Of a stretch of 64,000 bases of DNA, positions 9,086-20,899 are shown one piece after another. Source of the stretch: Comamonadaceae bacterium (GTDB taxonomy: Bacteria > Pseudomonadota > Gammaproteobacteria > Burkholderiales > Burkholderiaceae_C); contig CANJPU010000019.1 of the NCBI GenBank assembly GCA_947476285.1, positions 1 through 64,000 on the forward strand, given 5' to 3'. The notes beneath the pieces were generated by a model, which was not told where the DNA came from, made no database searches, and saw only the letters and a list, made by a program, of their open reading frames with translations. How positions within the stretch are numbered: position 1 is the first letter of the stretch; each line of letters opens with the position of its first letter. Position numbers and translations under genes: made by a program.

Positions 9086-11110
9086 TCAGAGCTGCGCCAG
9101 GTCCGCCATGACCGCCTTTAGCACAGGTCGCCAGTCGCGGTTCGCCTCTTGCCTATATAGGTGAGCGGATGCATACCAGGGGCTATCGGTTCTGTTGAGC
9201 AACCATCGCCAATCCGGTATGTACGGCAAGAGTACCCAGGTGGTCTTTCCCAATGCGCCGGCCAGATGCGCGACGCTGGTATCCACACTGATGACAACAT
9301 CCATCAATTCACACAGGGCTGCCGTGTCTGTGAAGTCGTGAAGGTCTGCGCCAAAGTGCCTGATGGACGAGTCTTCAAGTGCCGGCTTGTCGATTTCGCG
9401 CAGCTCTTTCTGAAGGCTGATGTATTCGAGATGATCTGGCAGATACGGAATCAAGGACGATAGTCGAATACTGCGGAAGCGGTCGAGTTTGTGGTCTGCG
9501 TTGCCGCTCCAGACCAGGCCCACCCGTTTTTTTGTCCCGCTTCCAAGTTTGCTTTGCCACCAAGCTACCTTGCTGCTGCTGCTGGTGATGTAGCCGCCTG
9601 CGCTCGGGATGGTGGTCAGCGAAGTGTTGAAGCAAAGGGGTAATGACAACAAGGGGCAGTGAAAGTCAAACGCCGGCAATCGCCCGGGGTGCGCTATCCA
9701 TTGGTTTACGCCTGCGACGCCACGCAACAGCTCGATGAGCGGTTGCGGCACGCGAGCGATCACTTTGGCGCCCCGCTCAGCGACTAAAGCGGCATAGCGA
9801 ATAAATTGAATGGTGTCGCCCAAGCCTTGCTCGCTGCGCAACAGGATGGTCTTGCCATTGAGCGATTCTTTCCCCAGCCACAAGGGCTGGGGAAAACCAC
9901 GTCCCGATGATTTGAAGAAATCGGTCTTCCACCGCCATTCACAAAGCTCCCAGCCGGCTTGGAAGTCACCGTCCAGAAGCAGGGTGACGCCCTTGTGCCA
10001 GTAGGGCATAGCATGGTCTGGCTGGATGCGGATAGCTTGGTCGAAACTGGCAACTGCGGCTTCGAGCTGCCCCAATTCCTTGAGGGCATGACCGCGGCTG
10101 TTGTGGGCGCCGGCGAGCTGTGGCTCGATACCGATGGCTTTGTCATAGCAGGCAATGGCGGCGTCGAACTGTTGGAGCGCGTTGAGCGCAAGGCCAAGGT
10201 TGTAGTGGGCCAGCGCGAAATCAGGGTCGATGCGTATGACCTGTTCATAGCTTGCGACAGCGGCGTCTAGTTGCTTGAGTTCCACCAGTGCGACGCCGCG
10301 GTTGCTGTAGGCTTGAGCCAAGTTTGGCTCAAGGGCAATGGCTTTGTCATAGCTTGCAACCGCAGCCTCAAACTGCTTCTGCGCGTCCAGCGCAACGCCT
10401 CGGTTGTACCATCCACGGGCTTGGTTGGGCGTGAGGCCAAGCGCGATGTCATAGCTGGCAACGGCAGCCTCAAGTTGGCCGAGCTCTTTGAGCGCGAGAC
10501 CGCGGTTGATGTGGGCCTGCGAGTAGTCGGGTTTGAGTTTGATGGCTGTGTCGTAGCTGGCAATGGCGGCCTCAAATTGGCCGAGTTCTTTCAGGGTCAG
10601 CCCTCGAAAGTTGTAGGCTTGCGCGAATTCAGGGCTGAATTGAATCGCCTTGTCATAGCTTGAGACGGCGGCGTCGGGCTGAGTGAGTTTTGCCAGCGCC
10701 AAACCACGGTTGCAATAGGCGACCGAGTAGTCGGGCTTGAGGCGAATGGCCTCGTCATAGCAGGCAAGGGCAGTGTCGAGCTGCCCGAGTTCTTTCAGTG
10801 CGTTGGCATAGTGACAGTGGAACTCTGGGTTAGCCGGATCGATAGCAATGGCTTGACCGATGAGGTCGGCGGCCTGTCGGGAATTTCCCGATTGAGCCTC
10901 GATAACGCCCAAGCGGTGAAGAGCGTCGCCGTGCCTGGGATTTCTCTCGAGCAGCGATTCATAGATCTTCCTTGCATCGGCCAATTTGCCTTGCTGATGC
11001 AGAGCCGCCCCTTGCAAAAACTCTTGCCTGAGCCGGGCCTGCACTTGTGTAGCCGTGGCCGGATCGGGGGCGGCTGCAGAAATCACAGGGTCTTCGGGTG
11101 ATACTGGCAT
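9086..11110 (-). CDS. TPR protein with C-terminal glycosyltransferase-like domain
   Basis: This 674-residue protein starts with about 11 tetratricopeptide repeats (34 residues each, e.g. AYNFRGLTLKELGQFEAAIA), covering residues 25-400. A glycosyltransferase-9/ADP-heptosyltransferase-like half follows: ILLRSEQGLGDTIQFIRYA, then a late VISVDTSVAHLAGALGK and WVLLPYIPDWRW. Such TPR-GT proteins are often linked to modification of surface or flagellar structures, but no target is nearby. Start 11110 is supported by an AGGA site 7 nt upstream. Its TPR half is paralogous to the protein at 48814-51156. Confidence 0.83.
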   Translation of the reverse strand: MPVSPEDPVISAAAPDPATATQVQARLRQEFLQGAALHQQGKLADARKIYESLLERNPRHGDALHRLGVIEAQSGNSRQAADLIGQAIAIDPANPEFHCHYANALKELGQLDTALACYDEAIRLKPDYSVAYCNRGLALAKLTQPDAAVSSYDKAIQFSPEFAQAYNFRGLTLKELGQFEAAIASYDTAIKLKPDYSQAHINRGLALKELGQLEAAVASYDIALGLTPNQARGWYNRGVALDAQKQFEAAVASYDKAIALEPNLAQAYSNRGVALVELKQLDAAVASYEQVIRIDPDFALAHYNLGLALNALQQFDAAIACYDKAIGIEPQLAGAHNSRGHALKELGQLEAAVASFDQAIRIQPDHAMPYWHKGVTLLLDGDFQAGWELCEWRWKTDFFKSSGRGFPQPLWLGKESLNGKTILLRSEQGLGDTIQFIRYAALVAERGAKVIARVPQPLIELLRGVAGVNQWIAHPGRLPAFDFHCPLLSLPLCFNTSLTTIPSAGGYITSSSSKVAWWQSKLGSGTKKRVGLVWSGNADHKLDRFRSIRLSSLIPYLPDHLEYISLQKELREIDKPALEDSSIRHFGADLHDFTDTAALCELMDVVISVDTSVAHLAGALGKTTWVLLPYIPDWRWLLNRTDSPWYASAHLYRQEANRDWRPVLKAVMADLAQL
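9995..11020 (-). repeat. 102-bp tandem coding repeats (TPR units)
   Basis: Within the TPR gene, successive 102-bp units encode 34-residue repeats with recurring AxASYDxAIxLxP. Adjacent units are diverged but similar enough in DNA to be a recombination-prone array. Boundaries are approximate. Confidence 0.7.
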
Positions 11111-11265
11111 CACGTTCCTGGATTGAAAAAACGTTGCTGACAACGTCCATCCGCTAGGGTGTCGGCTTGACTGTCGGGGCGCTTATTGTGCGTGTCACTG
11201 ACGCGCATCTTACATTCGCCAACGGCAGGCGCTTCAGGTAAGCTGTCAACACTAGGAGCGCGGTC

Positions 11266-11898
11266 ATGAGTGACAACCAGAATTTTGGCTTTGGCAAATT
11301 CGTTCCCGGCTTCGACTTTTTGCAGAGTCTGACCCAAGGCGCTTCTCAGTCATTGCCGCAAATGCCCAGTCTCTCGAACTGGGTTGCTCCGACGCTGAGC
11401 TTGGAGGAAGTCGAAAAGCGGATCGGCGAACTCAGGGCGGTTCACTTCTGGCTTGATCAGAACTCCAAGGCCTTGGGCGCAACCATCCAGGCGTTGGAAG
11501 TGCAGAAGATGACCTTGGCAACGCTCAAGGGCATGAATTTCAACATGAGTGAAGTGGCCGACGCGCTCAAACTCAAGACTGCCGAAGTCATGTTTGGTGG
11601 TGCGCCCAAATCAAGCGAGAGGCCCGCTGCTTCAGCACAGGCAGAACCAACGGCTGGCAAGCGCAAACCGGCAGCGAAGAAATCTGCACAGGCGCAGGCC
11701 CAGCCCGCAGTCGGAGTGGTCGATCCAATGCAGTGGTGGGGCGCGCTGACGCAGCAGTTCCAGCAGATTGCTCAGGCAGCCATGAAGGATGCGACCGTGC
11801 AAGGCGCGGCAGCAGCGGCAGGGGCTGCCCAAGCCGCTGCCGCGCAACCGGCGGGCCACAAACTGCGACCCAGCAGGCGCCCGGCGGCCAAAAAGTAA
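11266..11898 (+). CDS. phaM: PhaM-type polyhydroxyalkanoate granule regulator
   Basis: The 210-residue protein matches PhaM, which activates PHA synthase and tethers PHB granules to the nucleoid. The conserved N-terminal part is seen as FVPGFDFLQSLTQG and LEEVEKRIGELRAVHFWLDQ, then VQKMTLATLKGMN. The C-terminus is Ala/Lys-rich with KPAAKKSAQ and a final RRPAAKK, histone-H1-like, expected to bind DNA. A GGAG site precedes the ATG. No phaC, phaP or phaZ is adjacent. The FIST gene follows 28 bp downstream and may be co-transcribed. Confidence 0.82.
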   Translation: MSDNQNFGFGKFVPGFDFLQSLTQGASQSLPQMPSLSNWVAPTLSLEEVEKRIGELRAVHFWLDQNSKALGATIQALEVQKMTLATLKGMNFNMSEVADALKLKTAEVMFGGAPKSSERPAASAQAEPTAGKRKPAAKKSAQAQAQPAVGVVDPMQWWGALTQQFQQIAQAAMKDATVQGAAAAAGAAQAAAAQPAGHKLRPSRRPAAKK

Positions 11899-11926
11899 GC
11901 ACCTGCGCCGGCGTTTGACTTCACGC

Positions 11927-13186
11927 ATGAAGCTCTTCCCCTTTGCCCATGCAACGCACCCGCAGTGGCCGATGGCGGCCGGACTGGTGCTGGCGCAACT
12001 GCGAGCCCAGATGGCATCGCGCGACTATGCCGGTGCACCCACGCTGGGGCTCTTGTATGTCACTGATCACTATGCCGGCGCAGCGCAGGAGATTCTGGAT
12101 CACTTGAGCGCAGAGTTGCCAGCGGTTACCGATTGGTCTGGCACGGTGGGCGTGGGCATCGCCTCTTGCAATGTCGAGTATTTCGATGAGCCTGCGCTCG
12201 CGGTGATGCTGTGCGATTTGCCCAGTGACCAATACCGGGTGTTCTCCGGAGTCGCGCCGCTGGGTGCTGGCCGGGCGAGTGGATTCGTGCCGCATACGGC
12301 GCTGGTTCATGCGGATTCCGGCACACCCGATTTGGCAGAGTTGATCGTCGAGATGGCGGGGCGCACCACCACCGGGTACTTGTTCGGCGGGCTGGCTTCC
12401 AGCCGGTTTGATGCAGTGCAGTTCGCGGTGGGCGGCAACGGCAACATCAAGGGCCAGGGCGCAGCACGCGGCGTGTTCCGCGGCGGTTTGTCGGGCGTGG
12501 CTTTTGGCGAAGCGATTTCACTGGTCTCACGCGTTACTCAGGGCTGCCAACCGGTGGCCGCGCAGCGGGTCATCACCGCAGCGCAAGGCTCGCTTATCAC
12601 CGAGATCGACGCAGAGCCGGCGCTGGACGTGTTGCTGCGGGACACCGGCATATCCCTGGACCATCCTCAGAAAGCCATGGCGGCCCTGCGCGCAACCCTG
12701 ATAGGGCTGATAGCTCCGGGTAGCGATGCGGTGGGACGCACCGGTCACTTCGGCGCCGATGTGGTGGTGCGCCACATCATCGGTCTGGACCCGAACCGTC
12801 GCGGGGTGGCTGTGGCTGAGCATGTCGAAGTCGGCATGCGCATGGCCTTTTGTCAGCGCAACGCGCAAGCGGCGCGTGCGGACCTGGTTCGCATCTGCGC
12901 CGAAATCCGCGAAGAGCTTGAGCCTCAAGAGATGCCACTTCGTGTAGCGGTGGCGCTGGCCGCGCCTGAGGCACAGGCAGCGCCCAATCTGGCGCGTCGA
13001 ATCGCCGGCGCCGTGTATGTGAGCTGCGCGGGGCGTGGCGGTCCGCATTTCGGTGGACCCAGCGCAGAGCTGCAGATCGTGCGGCGTGCCCTTGGTGATG
13101 TGCCGCTGGTGGGGTTTTTTGCCGGCGGCGAAATTGCGCGTGATCACCTCTATGGCTATACCGGGGTGCTGACGGTGTTCAGGTAG
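11927..13186 (+). CDS. FIST N/C domain sensory protein
   Basis: A 419-residue protein with the FIST_N then FIST_C arrangement, predicted to bind small ligands. Visible marks are the N-terminal GLLYVTDHYAGAAQEILDH and VGVGIASCNVEYF, the central GYLFGGLASSR and the C-terminal SCAGRGGPHFGGPSAE with VPLVGFFAGGEIAR, which is the FIST_C signature. There is no membrane segment or output domain, so it is a free-standing sensor. An upstream in-frame extension to 11789 overlaps phaM in another frame and is not credible; ATG 11927 is used. Confidence 0.83.
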   Translation: MKLFPFAHATHPQWPMAAGLVLAQLRAQMASRDYAGAPTLGLLYVTDHYAGAAQEILDHLSAELPAVTDWSGTVGVGIASCNVEYFDEPALAVMLCDLPSDQYRVFSGVAPLGAGRASGFVPHTALVHADSGTPDLAELIVEMAGRTTTGYLFGGLASSRFDAVQFAVGGNGNIKGQGAARGVFRGGLSGVAFGEAISLVSRVTQGCQPVAAQRVITAAQGSLITEIDAEPALDVLLRDTGISLDHPQKAMAALRATLIGLIAPGSDAVGRTGHFGADVVVRHIIGLDPNRRGVAVAEHVEVGMRMAFCQRNAQAARADLVRICAEIREELEPQEMPLRVAVALAAPEAQAAPNLARRIAGAVYVSCAGRGGPHFGGPSAELQIVRRALGDVPLVGFFAGGEIARDHLYGYTGVLTVFR

Positions 13187-13223
13187 CGCTGCCCTTTGAG
13201 GTGCCGCCAGTTGCGTGCTCAGC

Positions 13224-15430
<2,207 letters not shown>

Positions 15431-15478
15431 GCTTGAGGGTTTGACAGACCCGTTCCAAGGAGAAGGCAGAATTGTCCC

Positions 15479-17533
15479 ATGTCCGAGTCCACGGTTCTGT
15501 CTCCACCGCAAAAAGCCCTGATCAAGCTGGGCTTGACGCGCGACATCGATCTGGCGCTGCATTTGCCGCTGCGTTATGAGGACGAAACCCGCATCGTGAA
15601 GTTGCGTGATGCGCGCGAGGGCGACACCGCGCAGATCGAGGCCACGGTCACTTCCTGCGAAATTTCTCATCGACCGCGCCGCCAACTGGTGGTTACTGTG
15701 GACGATGGGAGCGACACCTGCGTGCTGCGGTTTTTCAGCTTCTATCCTTCGCAGCAAAAGGCGCTTGCTGTGGGTGCGCGGCTGCGCATCCGCGGTGAAC
15801 TCAAAGGCGGATTTCTGGGCTGGCAGATGGTGCATCCCACCTTCAAGCCGGCGGGCGGCGCACTGCCCAGCGCGCTGACGCCGATCTATTCCACCGTGGC
15901 AAGCTTGCCCCAGGCCTACTTGCGAAAGGCCGTGCTGGGGGCGCTTTCCCGTGCTGATTTGTCGGACACCCTTGCGCCGGGTGCTAGCCCGCCCGCCTTG
16001 TGGAGCCTGGGGCAGTCCTTGCATTTCCTGCACCAGCCCAAGCCCGACGTGCCGCTGGGCAGCTTGGAGGACCGCCGGCATCCGGCCTGGCAACGCCTCA
16101 AGGCTGAAGAACTGCTGGCCCAGCAGCTCTCGCAACTGCAAAGCAAGAGAGAGCGTGACACCTTGCGTTCGCCAAAACTTCTCGCCCAGCACCAGGGTTT
16201 GCATGAGCAGCTGCTTGCGGTCTTGCCGTTCAAGCTCACGCGGGCACAGCAGCGGGTGAGCGAAGAGATTGCGCGCGACCTGGGGCGCATCGTGCCCATG
16301 CACAGGTTGCTGCAGGGTGACGTGGGCTCGGGCAAAACGGTGGTGGCTGCATTTGCCGCCGCCATCGCTATTGATGCGGGCTGGCAATGCGCTCTGATGG
16401 CCCCCACTGAAATCCTGGCGGAGCAGCACTTTCGCAAGCTCATCGGCTGGCTGGAGCCCCTGCTCGCGCCGCGCGGCTTGCGAGTGGCATGGCTCACCGG
16501 TAGCCAGAAGAAGAAAGAGCGCACCCAGATGCTGGGGCTGGTGGCTGGTGGCGAAGCGGCGTTGGTGGTGGGAACGCATGCCGTCATTCAGGATCAGGTT
16601 CAGTTCAAGAAGCTCGGTCTGGCCGTGATCGATGAGCAGCATCGCTTTGGCGTGGCGCAACGCCTGGCGCTGCGCGCCAAGATGACTGAACCCGGGCAGG
16701 AGCCTCATCTGCTGATGATGTCGGCAACGCCCATTCCCCGAACTCTGGCAATGAGTTACTACGCCGACCTCGATGTCTCCACCATCGATGAATTGCCGCC
16801 GGGCCGCACGCCAGTGGTCACCAAGCTGATTGCCGACAGCCGCCGCGATGAAGTCACCGAACGCATTCGCGGCCAGGTTGCCATGGGGCGGCAGGTCTAC
16901 TGGGTATGCCCTTTGATTGAAGAGAGCGAAGCCCTGGACTTGAGCAATGCCACAGCCACGCATGAGGCCTTGAGCCAGGCCTTGCCCGGGGTGATGGTGG
17001 GGCTGCTGCATTCGCGCATGCCTGTGGGGGAAAAAAAGGCGGTGATGTCGCTCTTCACCAGCGGGCAGATGGGCGTGCTGGTTTCCACGACAGTGATCGA
17101 GGTGGGCGTGGACGTTCCCAATGCATCGTTGATGGTGATTGAGCATGCGGAACGCTTCGGGCTCTCCCAGTTGCACCAACTTCGCGGCCGCGTGGGCCGC
17201 GGTGCTGCGGCATCGGCTTGCGTGCTGCTTTATTCCCCGGGACAGTCGGGTCGCTTGGGAGAGACCGCGCGCGAGCGCCTCAAGGCCATGGCGCAAACTG
17301 CCGACGGGTTCGAGATTGCCCGGCGCGACCTCGAAATCCGAGGCCCCGGTGAGTTCCTCGGCGCGCGCCAGTCAGGTGCTCCCTTGCTTCGCTTTGCAGA
17401 TCTGACCACCGACACCGATCTGCTGGAATGGGCTCGAAAGCTCGCCCCTATGATGCTTGATCGCCATCCCGAATTGTCCCGACTGCACATGGCGCGCTGG
17501 CTGGGTGGAAAATCCGAATACCTGAAGGCCTGA
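15479..17533 (+). CDS. recG: ATP-dependent DNA helicase RecG
   Basis: RecG reverses stalled replication forks and branch-migrates Holliday junctions. The 684-residue protein has the N-terminal wedge/OB domain (RYEDETRIVKL and RRQLVVTVDDG), Walker A GDVGSGKT at residues 280-287, the helicase DEQH box at 385-388 (IDEQHRFGV), MSATPIPRTLA, the C-terminal helicase block with TTVIEVGVDVPNA and HQLRGRVGRG, and the final GEFLGARQSG. Length is typical (about 690). oxyR starts 15 bp downstream, an arrangement also known from Pseudomonas aeruginosa, though there oxyR comes first. Confidence 0.97.
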   Translation: MSESTVLSPPQKALIKLGLTRDIDLALHLPLRYEDETRIVKLRDAREGDTAQIEATVTSCEISHRPRRQLVVTVDDGSDTCVLRFFSFYPSQQKALAVGARLRIRGELKGGFLGWQMVHPTFKPAGGALPSALTPIYSTVASLPQAYLRKAVLGALSRADLSDTLAPGASPPALWSLGQSLHFLHQPKPDVPLGSLEDRRHPAWQRLKAEELLAQQLSQLQSKRERDTLRSPKLLAQHQGLHEQLLAVLPFKLTRAQQRVSEEIARDLGRIVPMHRLLQGDVGSGKTVVAAFAAAIAIDAGWQCALMAPTEILAEQHFRKLIGWLEPLLAPRGLRVAWLTGSQKKKERTQMLGLVAGGEAALVVGTHAVIQDQVQFKKLGLAVIDEQHRFGVAQRLALRAKMTEPGQEPHLLMMSATPIPRTLAMSYYADLDVSTIDELPPGRTPVVTKLIADSRRDEVTERIRGQVAMGRQVYWVCPLIEESEALDLSNATATHEALSQALPGVMVGLLHSRMPVGEKKAVMSLFTSGQMGVLVSTTVIEVGVDVPNASLMVIEHAERFGLSQLHQLRGRVGRGAAASACVLLYSPGQSGRLGETARERLKAMAQTADGFEIARRDLEIRGPGEFLGARQSGAPLLRFADLTTDTDLLEWARKLAPMMLDRHPELSRLHMARWLGGKSEYLKA

Positions 17534-17547
17534 CGAGACAAGACCCG

Positions 17548-18501
17548 ATGACCCTGACAGAACTCAAGTACATCGTCGCTGTGGCGAGAGAAAAGCACTT
17601 CGGCAAAGCGGCCGAGGCCTGCTTTGTCTCGCAGCCGACGCTGTCGGTGGCAATCAAGAAGCTCGAAGACGAGCTGGAAGTCAAACTGTTCGAACGCAGC
17701 GCCAACGAAGTCACCGTCACGCCTTTGGGTGAAGAGATCGTGCGGCAGGCCCAGAGCGTGCTTGAGCAGGCCGCCAGCATCAAGGAGATCGCCAAACGCG
17801 GCAGGGACCCTCTGGCCGGGCCGCTCAAGCTGGGCGTGATCTACACAATTGGCCCCTACTTGCTGCCAGACTTGGTGCGCCAGGCCATAGACCGCACGCC
17901 GCAGATGCCGCTGATGCTGCAGGAAAACTTCACGGTGCGGCTGCTTGAGATGCTGCGCACAGGCGAGATCGACTGCGCCATCATGGCCGAGCCGTTCCCG
18001 GATACCGGGCTGGCCATGGCGCAGCTCTACGATGAGCCTTTTCTTGCGGCCGTGCCCAGTACCCATCCCTTGGCAACCAAGAAAACCGTGACCGCCCAGG
18101 AATTGAAGAGCGAGACCATGCTCTTGCTGGGCACCGGCCATTGTTTTCGTGACCATGTGCTGGAGGTTTGCCCTGAATTCGCCCGCTTTTCCAGCAACGC
18201 CGAAGGCATACGCAAGAGTTTCGAAGGCTCCTCGTTAGAGACCATCAAGCACATGGTGGCTGCTGGAATGGGCGTGACTCTGGTGCCGCGCCTTTCGGTG
18301 CCCAAGTCGGCACTGGAGTCTCGGCAGCGTCGGCGCAAAGACGACCAGGCTTTTGTCAAGTACATTCCCTTCGATGGCGACCCGCCCGTGCGTCGGGTGG
18401 TGCTGGTCTGGCGCCGCAGTTTCACGCGGTATGAGGCCATAGCCGCCCTGCGCAACGCGATCTACGCGTGTGAGTTGCCGGGTGTCAGGCGTTTGTCGTG
18501 A
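17548..18501 (+). CDS. oxyR: Peroxide-sensing LysR-family activator OxyR
   Basis: A 317-residue LysR-type regulator with an N-terminal winged helix-turn-helix (YIVAVAREKHFGKAAEACFV, SQPTLSVAIKKLE) and an effector domain. The redox pair of OxyR is present at the canonical positions, Cys199 and Cys208 within GHCFRDHVLEVC. Their disulfide formation by H2O2 activates peroxide defence genes. This makes the assignment more certain than for a generic LysR. It is likely co-transcribed with recG; a small periplasmic CxxC protein follows 90 bp downstream. Confidence 0.95.
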   Translation: MTLTELKYIVAVAREKHFGKAAEACFVSQPTLSVAIKKLEDELEVKLFERSANEVTVTPLGEEIVRQAQSVLEQAASIKEIAKRGRDPLAGPLKLGVIYTIGPYLLPDLVRQAIDRTPQMPLMLQENFTVRLLEMLRTGEIDCAIMAEPFPDTGLAMAQLYDEPFLAAVPSTHPLATKKTVTAQELKSETMLLLGTGHCFRDHVLEVCPEFARFSSNAEGIRKSFEGSSLETIKHMVAAGMGVTLVPRLSVPKSALESRQRRRKDDQAFVKYIPFDGDPPVRRVVLVWRRSFTRYEAIAALRNAIYACELPGVRRLS

Positions 18502-18591
18502 AAGACTCGCCACGGAGCTGCCAAGGTGCCTCTGTCAACCCATGACGTGGCTGGCGCGCTAATATCAGAGAGATGAACTTGGGAGACTTAC

Positions 18592-19092
18592 ATGACCATC
18601 AGGCGCGAACTGGCTACATCGCTGGTGTTGGCGAGTGCATTGCTGGCCTTGCCGGCTGGAGCGCAGGGCGTGCTTGAGCGCCTTTTCGGCCGCGGCCAGC
18701 CCGCAGCGCCTGCGGCGACGCCGGGGGGACTGTTCATACCTGGGTTTGGGCCGATTTTCGGCCACGGCCCAGGATTGAGCACGCCGTATGTATTGAACCG
18801 GGTGGACAAACTGCCGGTGGGGCGGCAGACGGTTGTCGTGTTCGTGGCTTCTGGTTGTCGGCAGTGCCTTGACGCAGTGGAAGACGCGCGCAGAACATCT
18901 GGAGCCGGTCTGGAAGTAATGGATGTCACCTCCAGCAGCATGGCGAAAGACGCATTCAACGCACTGGGTTCGCGCGGCTTGCCCACCACTGTGGCAGGAA
19001 CGCAAATGCTGGTTGGGCGCGACGCCAATCTCTTGCGGGGAATGCTGGGCGCCGCGGGCATGAGCGCGCCCGAGCCCACCGGTAACCCTTGA
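18592..19092 (+). CDS. Periplasmic thioredoxin-fold-like CxxC protein
   Basis: The 166-residue product has a signal peptide (LVLASALLALPAGAQ, AGA-type cleavage), a Gly/Pro-rich spacer, then a compact domain with TVVVFVASGCRQCLDAVEDA, i.e. a beta-strand followed by a C-R-Q-C active-site-like motif, and later LGSRGLPTTVAGTQ, which looks like the cis-proline loop of thioredoxin or glutaredoxin folds. It may act in envelope thiol chemistry. No exact family is recognised. Its position after oxyR suggests, but does not prove, a link to oxidative stress. Confidence 0.62.
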   Translation: MTIRRELATSLVLASALLALPAGAQGVLERLFGRGQPAAPAATPGGLFIPGFGPIFGHGPGLSTPYVLNRVDKLPVGRQTVVVFVASGCRQCLDAVEDARRTSGAGLEVMDVTSSSMAKDAFNALGSRGLPTTVAGTQMLVGRDANLLRGMLGAAGMSAPEPTGNP

Positions 19093-19155
19093 GCGGCTCG
19101 GATGATTTGCGCGCATCACGAATTGCCCTGACGGTCCAGTAGCGGGGCTGCGCGG

Positions 19156-20016
19156 GTGCCACGTCACAAGCTTCAAATTTATCTCGACCTGATCCGCTGG
19201 AACCGGCCAGCCGGCTGGCTGCTGCTGCTTTGGCCCACCCTCAGTGCCTTGTGGATCGCCGCAGAAGGTTTTCCGGGCTGGCATCTTGTGCTGGTGTTCA
19301 CGCTGGGCACGATCCTCATGCGCAGTGCCGGTTGCTGCATCAACGATGTAGCCGACCGCGAGTTCGATCGCCATGTCAAGCGCACGGCGCAGCGGCCAGT
19401 CACAAGGGGGGCGGTTTCGGTACGCGAGGCGCTGCTTTTAGGTGCCCTGCTGGCTCTGGTGGCCTTTGCTCTGGTGCTTTCCACCAACACACTGACCATT
19501 GCATGGTCGTTTGCGGCCTTGGCGATCACCCTGGTCTATCCGTATGCCAAGCGCTTTGTCTCCATGCCGCAGGCGGTACTGGGCCTTGCCTTCAGTTTCG
19601 GTATTCCGATGGCATTCGCCGCGGTGCAGGCGCAGGTGCCCTTGCTGGCATGGGTGCTGGTGCTGGGTAACTTGTTCTGGGTGCTGGCCTACGACACCGA
19701 ATACGCCATGGTCGATCGCGATGACGATCTGAAGATAGGCATGAAGACCTCGGCCATCACGCTGGGCCGCGCCGACGTGCCGGTGATCATGCTTTGCTAC
19801 GCTGCCAGCCTATCGCTCTGGGCGGTGGCACTGGCCGGGCGCATTCCCTTCGCCTCGATTGTTGCCGCACTTGCAGTGGCGGCCGCGCAGGCCGTTTGGC
19901 ATTTCTTTCTGATCCGCAAGCGCGAGCGTGACGGCTGCTTCAAAGCCTTTCGCCTGAACCATTGGGTGGGCATGACTCTGTTTGCGGGCGTGGCCGCTGG
20001 CTACGCACTGGCATAG
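19156..20016 (+). CDS. ubiA: 4-hydroxybenzoate polyprenyltransferase
   Basis: UbiA attaches the polyprenyl tail to 4-hydroxybenzoate in ubiquinone synthesis, in the inner membrane. The 286-residue protein begins [20 protein letters not shown], a typical UbiA start, and has both Asp-rich prenyl-diphosphate motifs: [15 protein letters not shown] and [18 protein letters not shown]. About eight or nine membrane helices are visible. The start is GTG at 19156. It ends 4 bp from the convergent proC. Confidence 0.95.
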   Translation: MPRHKLQIYLDLIRWNRPAGWLLLLWPTLSALWIAAEGFPGWHLVLVFTLGTILMRSAGCCINDVADREFDRHVKRTAQRPVTRGAVSVREALLLGALLALVAFALVLSTNTLTIAWSFAALAITLVYPYAKRFVSMPQAVLGLAFSFGIPMAFAAVQAQVPLLAWVLVLGNLFWVLAYDTEYAMVDRDDDLKIGMKTSAITLGRADVPVIMLCYAASLSLWAVALAGRIPFASIVAALAVAAAQAVWHFFLIRKRERDGCFKAFRLNHWVGMTLFAGVAAGYALA

Positions 20017-20020
20017 CAGC

Positions 20021-20863
20021 CTAACTGCCAAACTCGTCACCCAGTTCCTTGGCGCGCAAGTGAGCGGCATGCATGGCCTTGATGAACAGAGCCCCGACTT
20101 GATCCTGCTCCATGGATGTGAGGGCCGCAAAGGTGGTGCCGCCTTTGGAAGTGACACGCTCACGCAGAACCTCTGGTGGATCGTCGGAAGCTCGTGCGAG
20201 CTCACAGGCCCCTGCAAAGGTGACCGTCGCGAGCTTGTAGACCTGTTCGCGCGCGAGCCCCATCTCAACGCCAGCTTTCGTCATCGCTTCGAGAAAGAAG
20301 AACACATAAGCCGGACCTGAGCCGGACAAGGCCGTCACGGCGTCGAGCTGGCTTTCTTCCCCGACCCAAAGGAATTCGCCGGTCGTGGCGATCACTTGCT
20401 CCGCTTGTTGCTGGTCATGCGCACTCACGCCTGGCCGCGCGTACAGCGCGGTCATGCCCTTGCCAACCAAGGCGGGCGTGTTCGGCATCGACCGCACAAT
20501 CCGCTGCGTACCCAGCCACCGGGCAATGCTGTCAGAGCGGATTCCGGCCGCTACGCTCAAGTGCAGGGCCGCTCCTGTGTGAGCCTGGGCCTGGGCCGCG
20601 GCCTCCTTGAATGTCTGGGGTTTCACGGCCCACACCACCAAGGCCGCGCGAGACAGCGCCGGGCCTGCCGCAGCCACAGGCGCCAGGCCGAATGACTGAG
20701 CCAGCTTCGCGCGCGCCTCGTCAAAGGGTTCAACCACTTCTATCTGTGCGGCCGGCAAGCCTTGCCGCAGCAAGCCGCCGATGATTGCAGTGGCCATATT
20801 GCCCCCGCCTATGAAGGCGATGGGGCGGCTTGTGTCCATTGTGCCGGTGGCCGTGTTTGTCAT
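20021..20863 (-). CDS. proC: Pyrroline-5-carboxylate reductase
   Basis: ProC reduces pyrroline-5-carboxylate to proline with NAD(P)H. The 280-residue protein has the Rossmann motif FIGGGNMATAIIGG, VVWAVKPQTF, the IVRSMPNTPALVGKG block and the C-terminal substrate/dimer segment TALSGSGPAYVFFFLEAM with VTSKGGTTFAAL. Two starts are possible, 20863 and 20839; neither has a strong ribosome site, and the longer form is listed. It is divergent from glpD with overlapping promoter space. Confidence 0.95.
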   Translation of the reverse strand: MTNTATGTMDTSRPIAFIGGGNMATAIIGGLLRQGLPAAQIEVVEPFDEARAKLAQSFGLAPVAAAGPALSRAALVVWAVKPQTFKEAAAQAQAHTGAALHLSVAAGIRSDSIARWLGTQRIVRSMPNTPALVGKGMTALYARPGVSAHDQQQAEQVIATTGEFLWVGEESQLDAVTALSGSGPAYVFFFLEAMTKAGVEMGLAREQVYKLATVTFAGACELARASDDPPEVLRERVTSKGGTTFAALTSMEQDQVGALFIKAMHAAHLRAKELGDEFGS

Positions 20864-20899
20864 GCCGCAAGTCTAGCGCCGTCAGCCAGAATACGGACA

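Noticed and set aside
9995-11020. Regular repeats that might be a CRISPR array
   Set aside because: The period is 102 bp, the repeats are coding TPR units with no unique spacers, and no cas genes occur. The same holds for 50160-51090.
15431-17296. Long minus-strand open frame continuing upstream of queA
   Set aside because: It is antisense to recG, which has complete helicase motifs; the frame stays open because of high GC. QueA starts at 15430.
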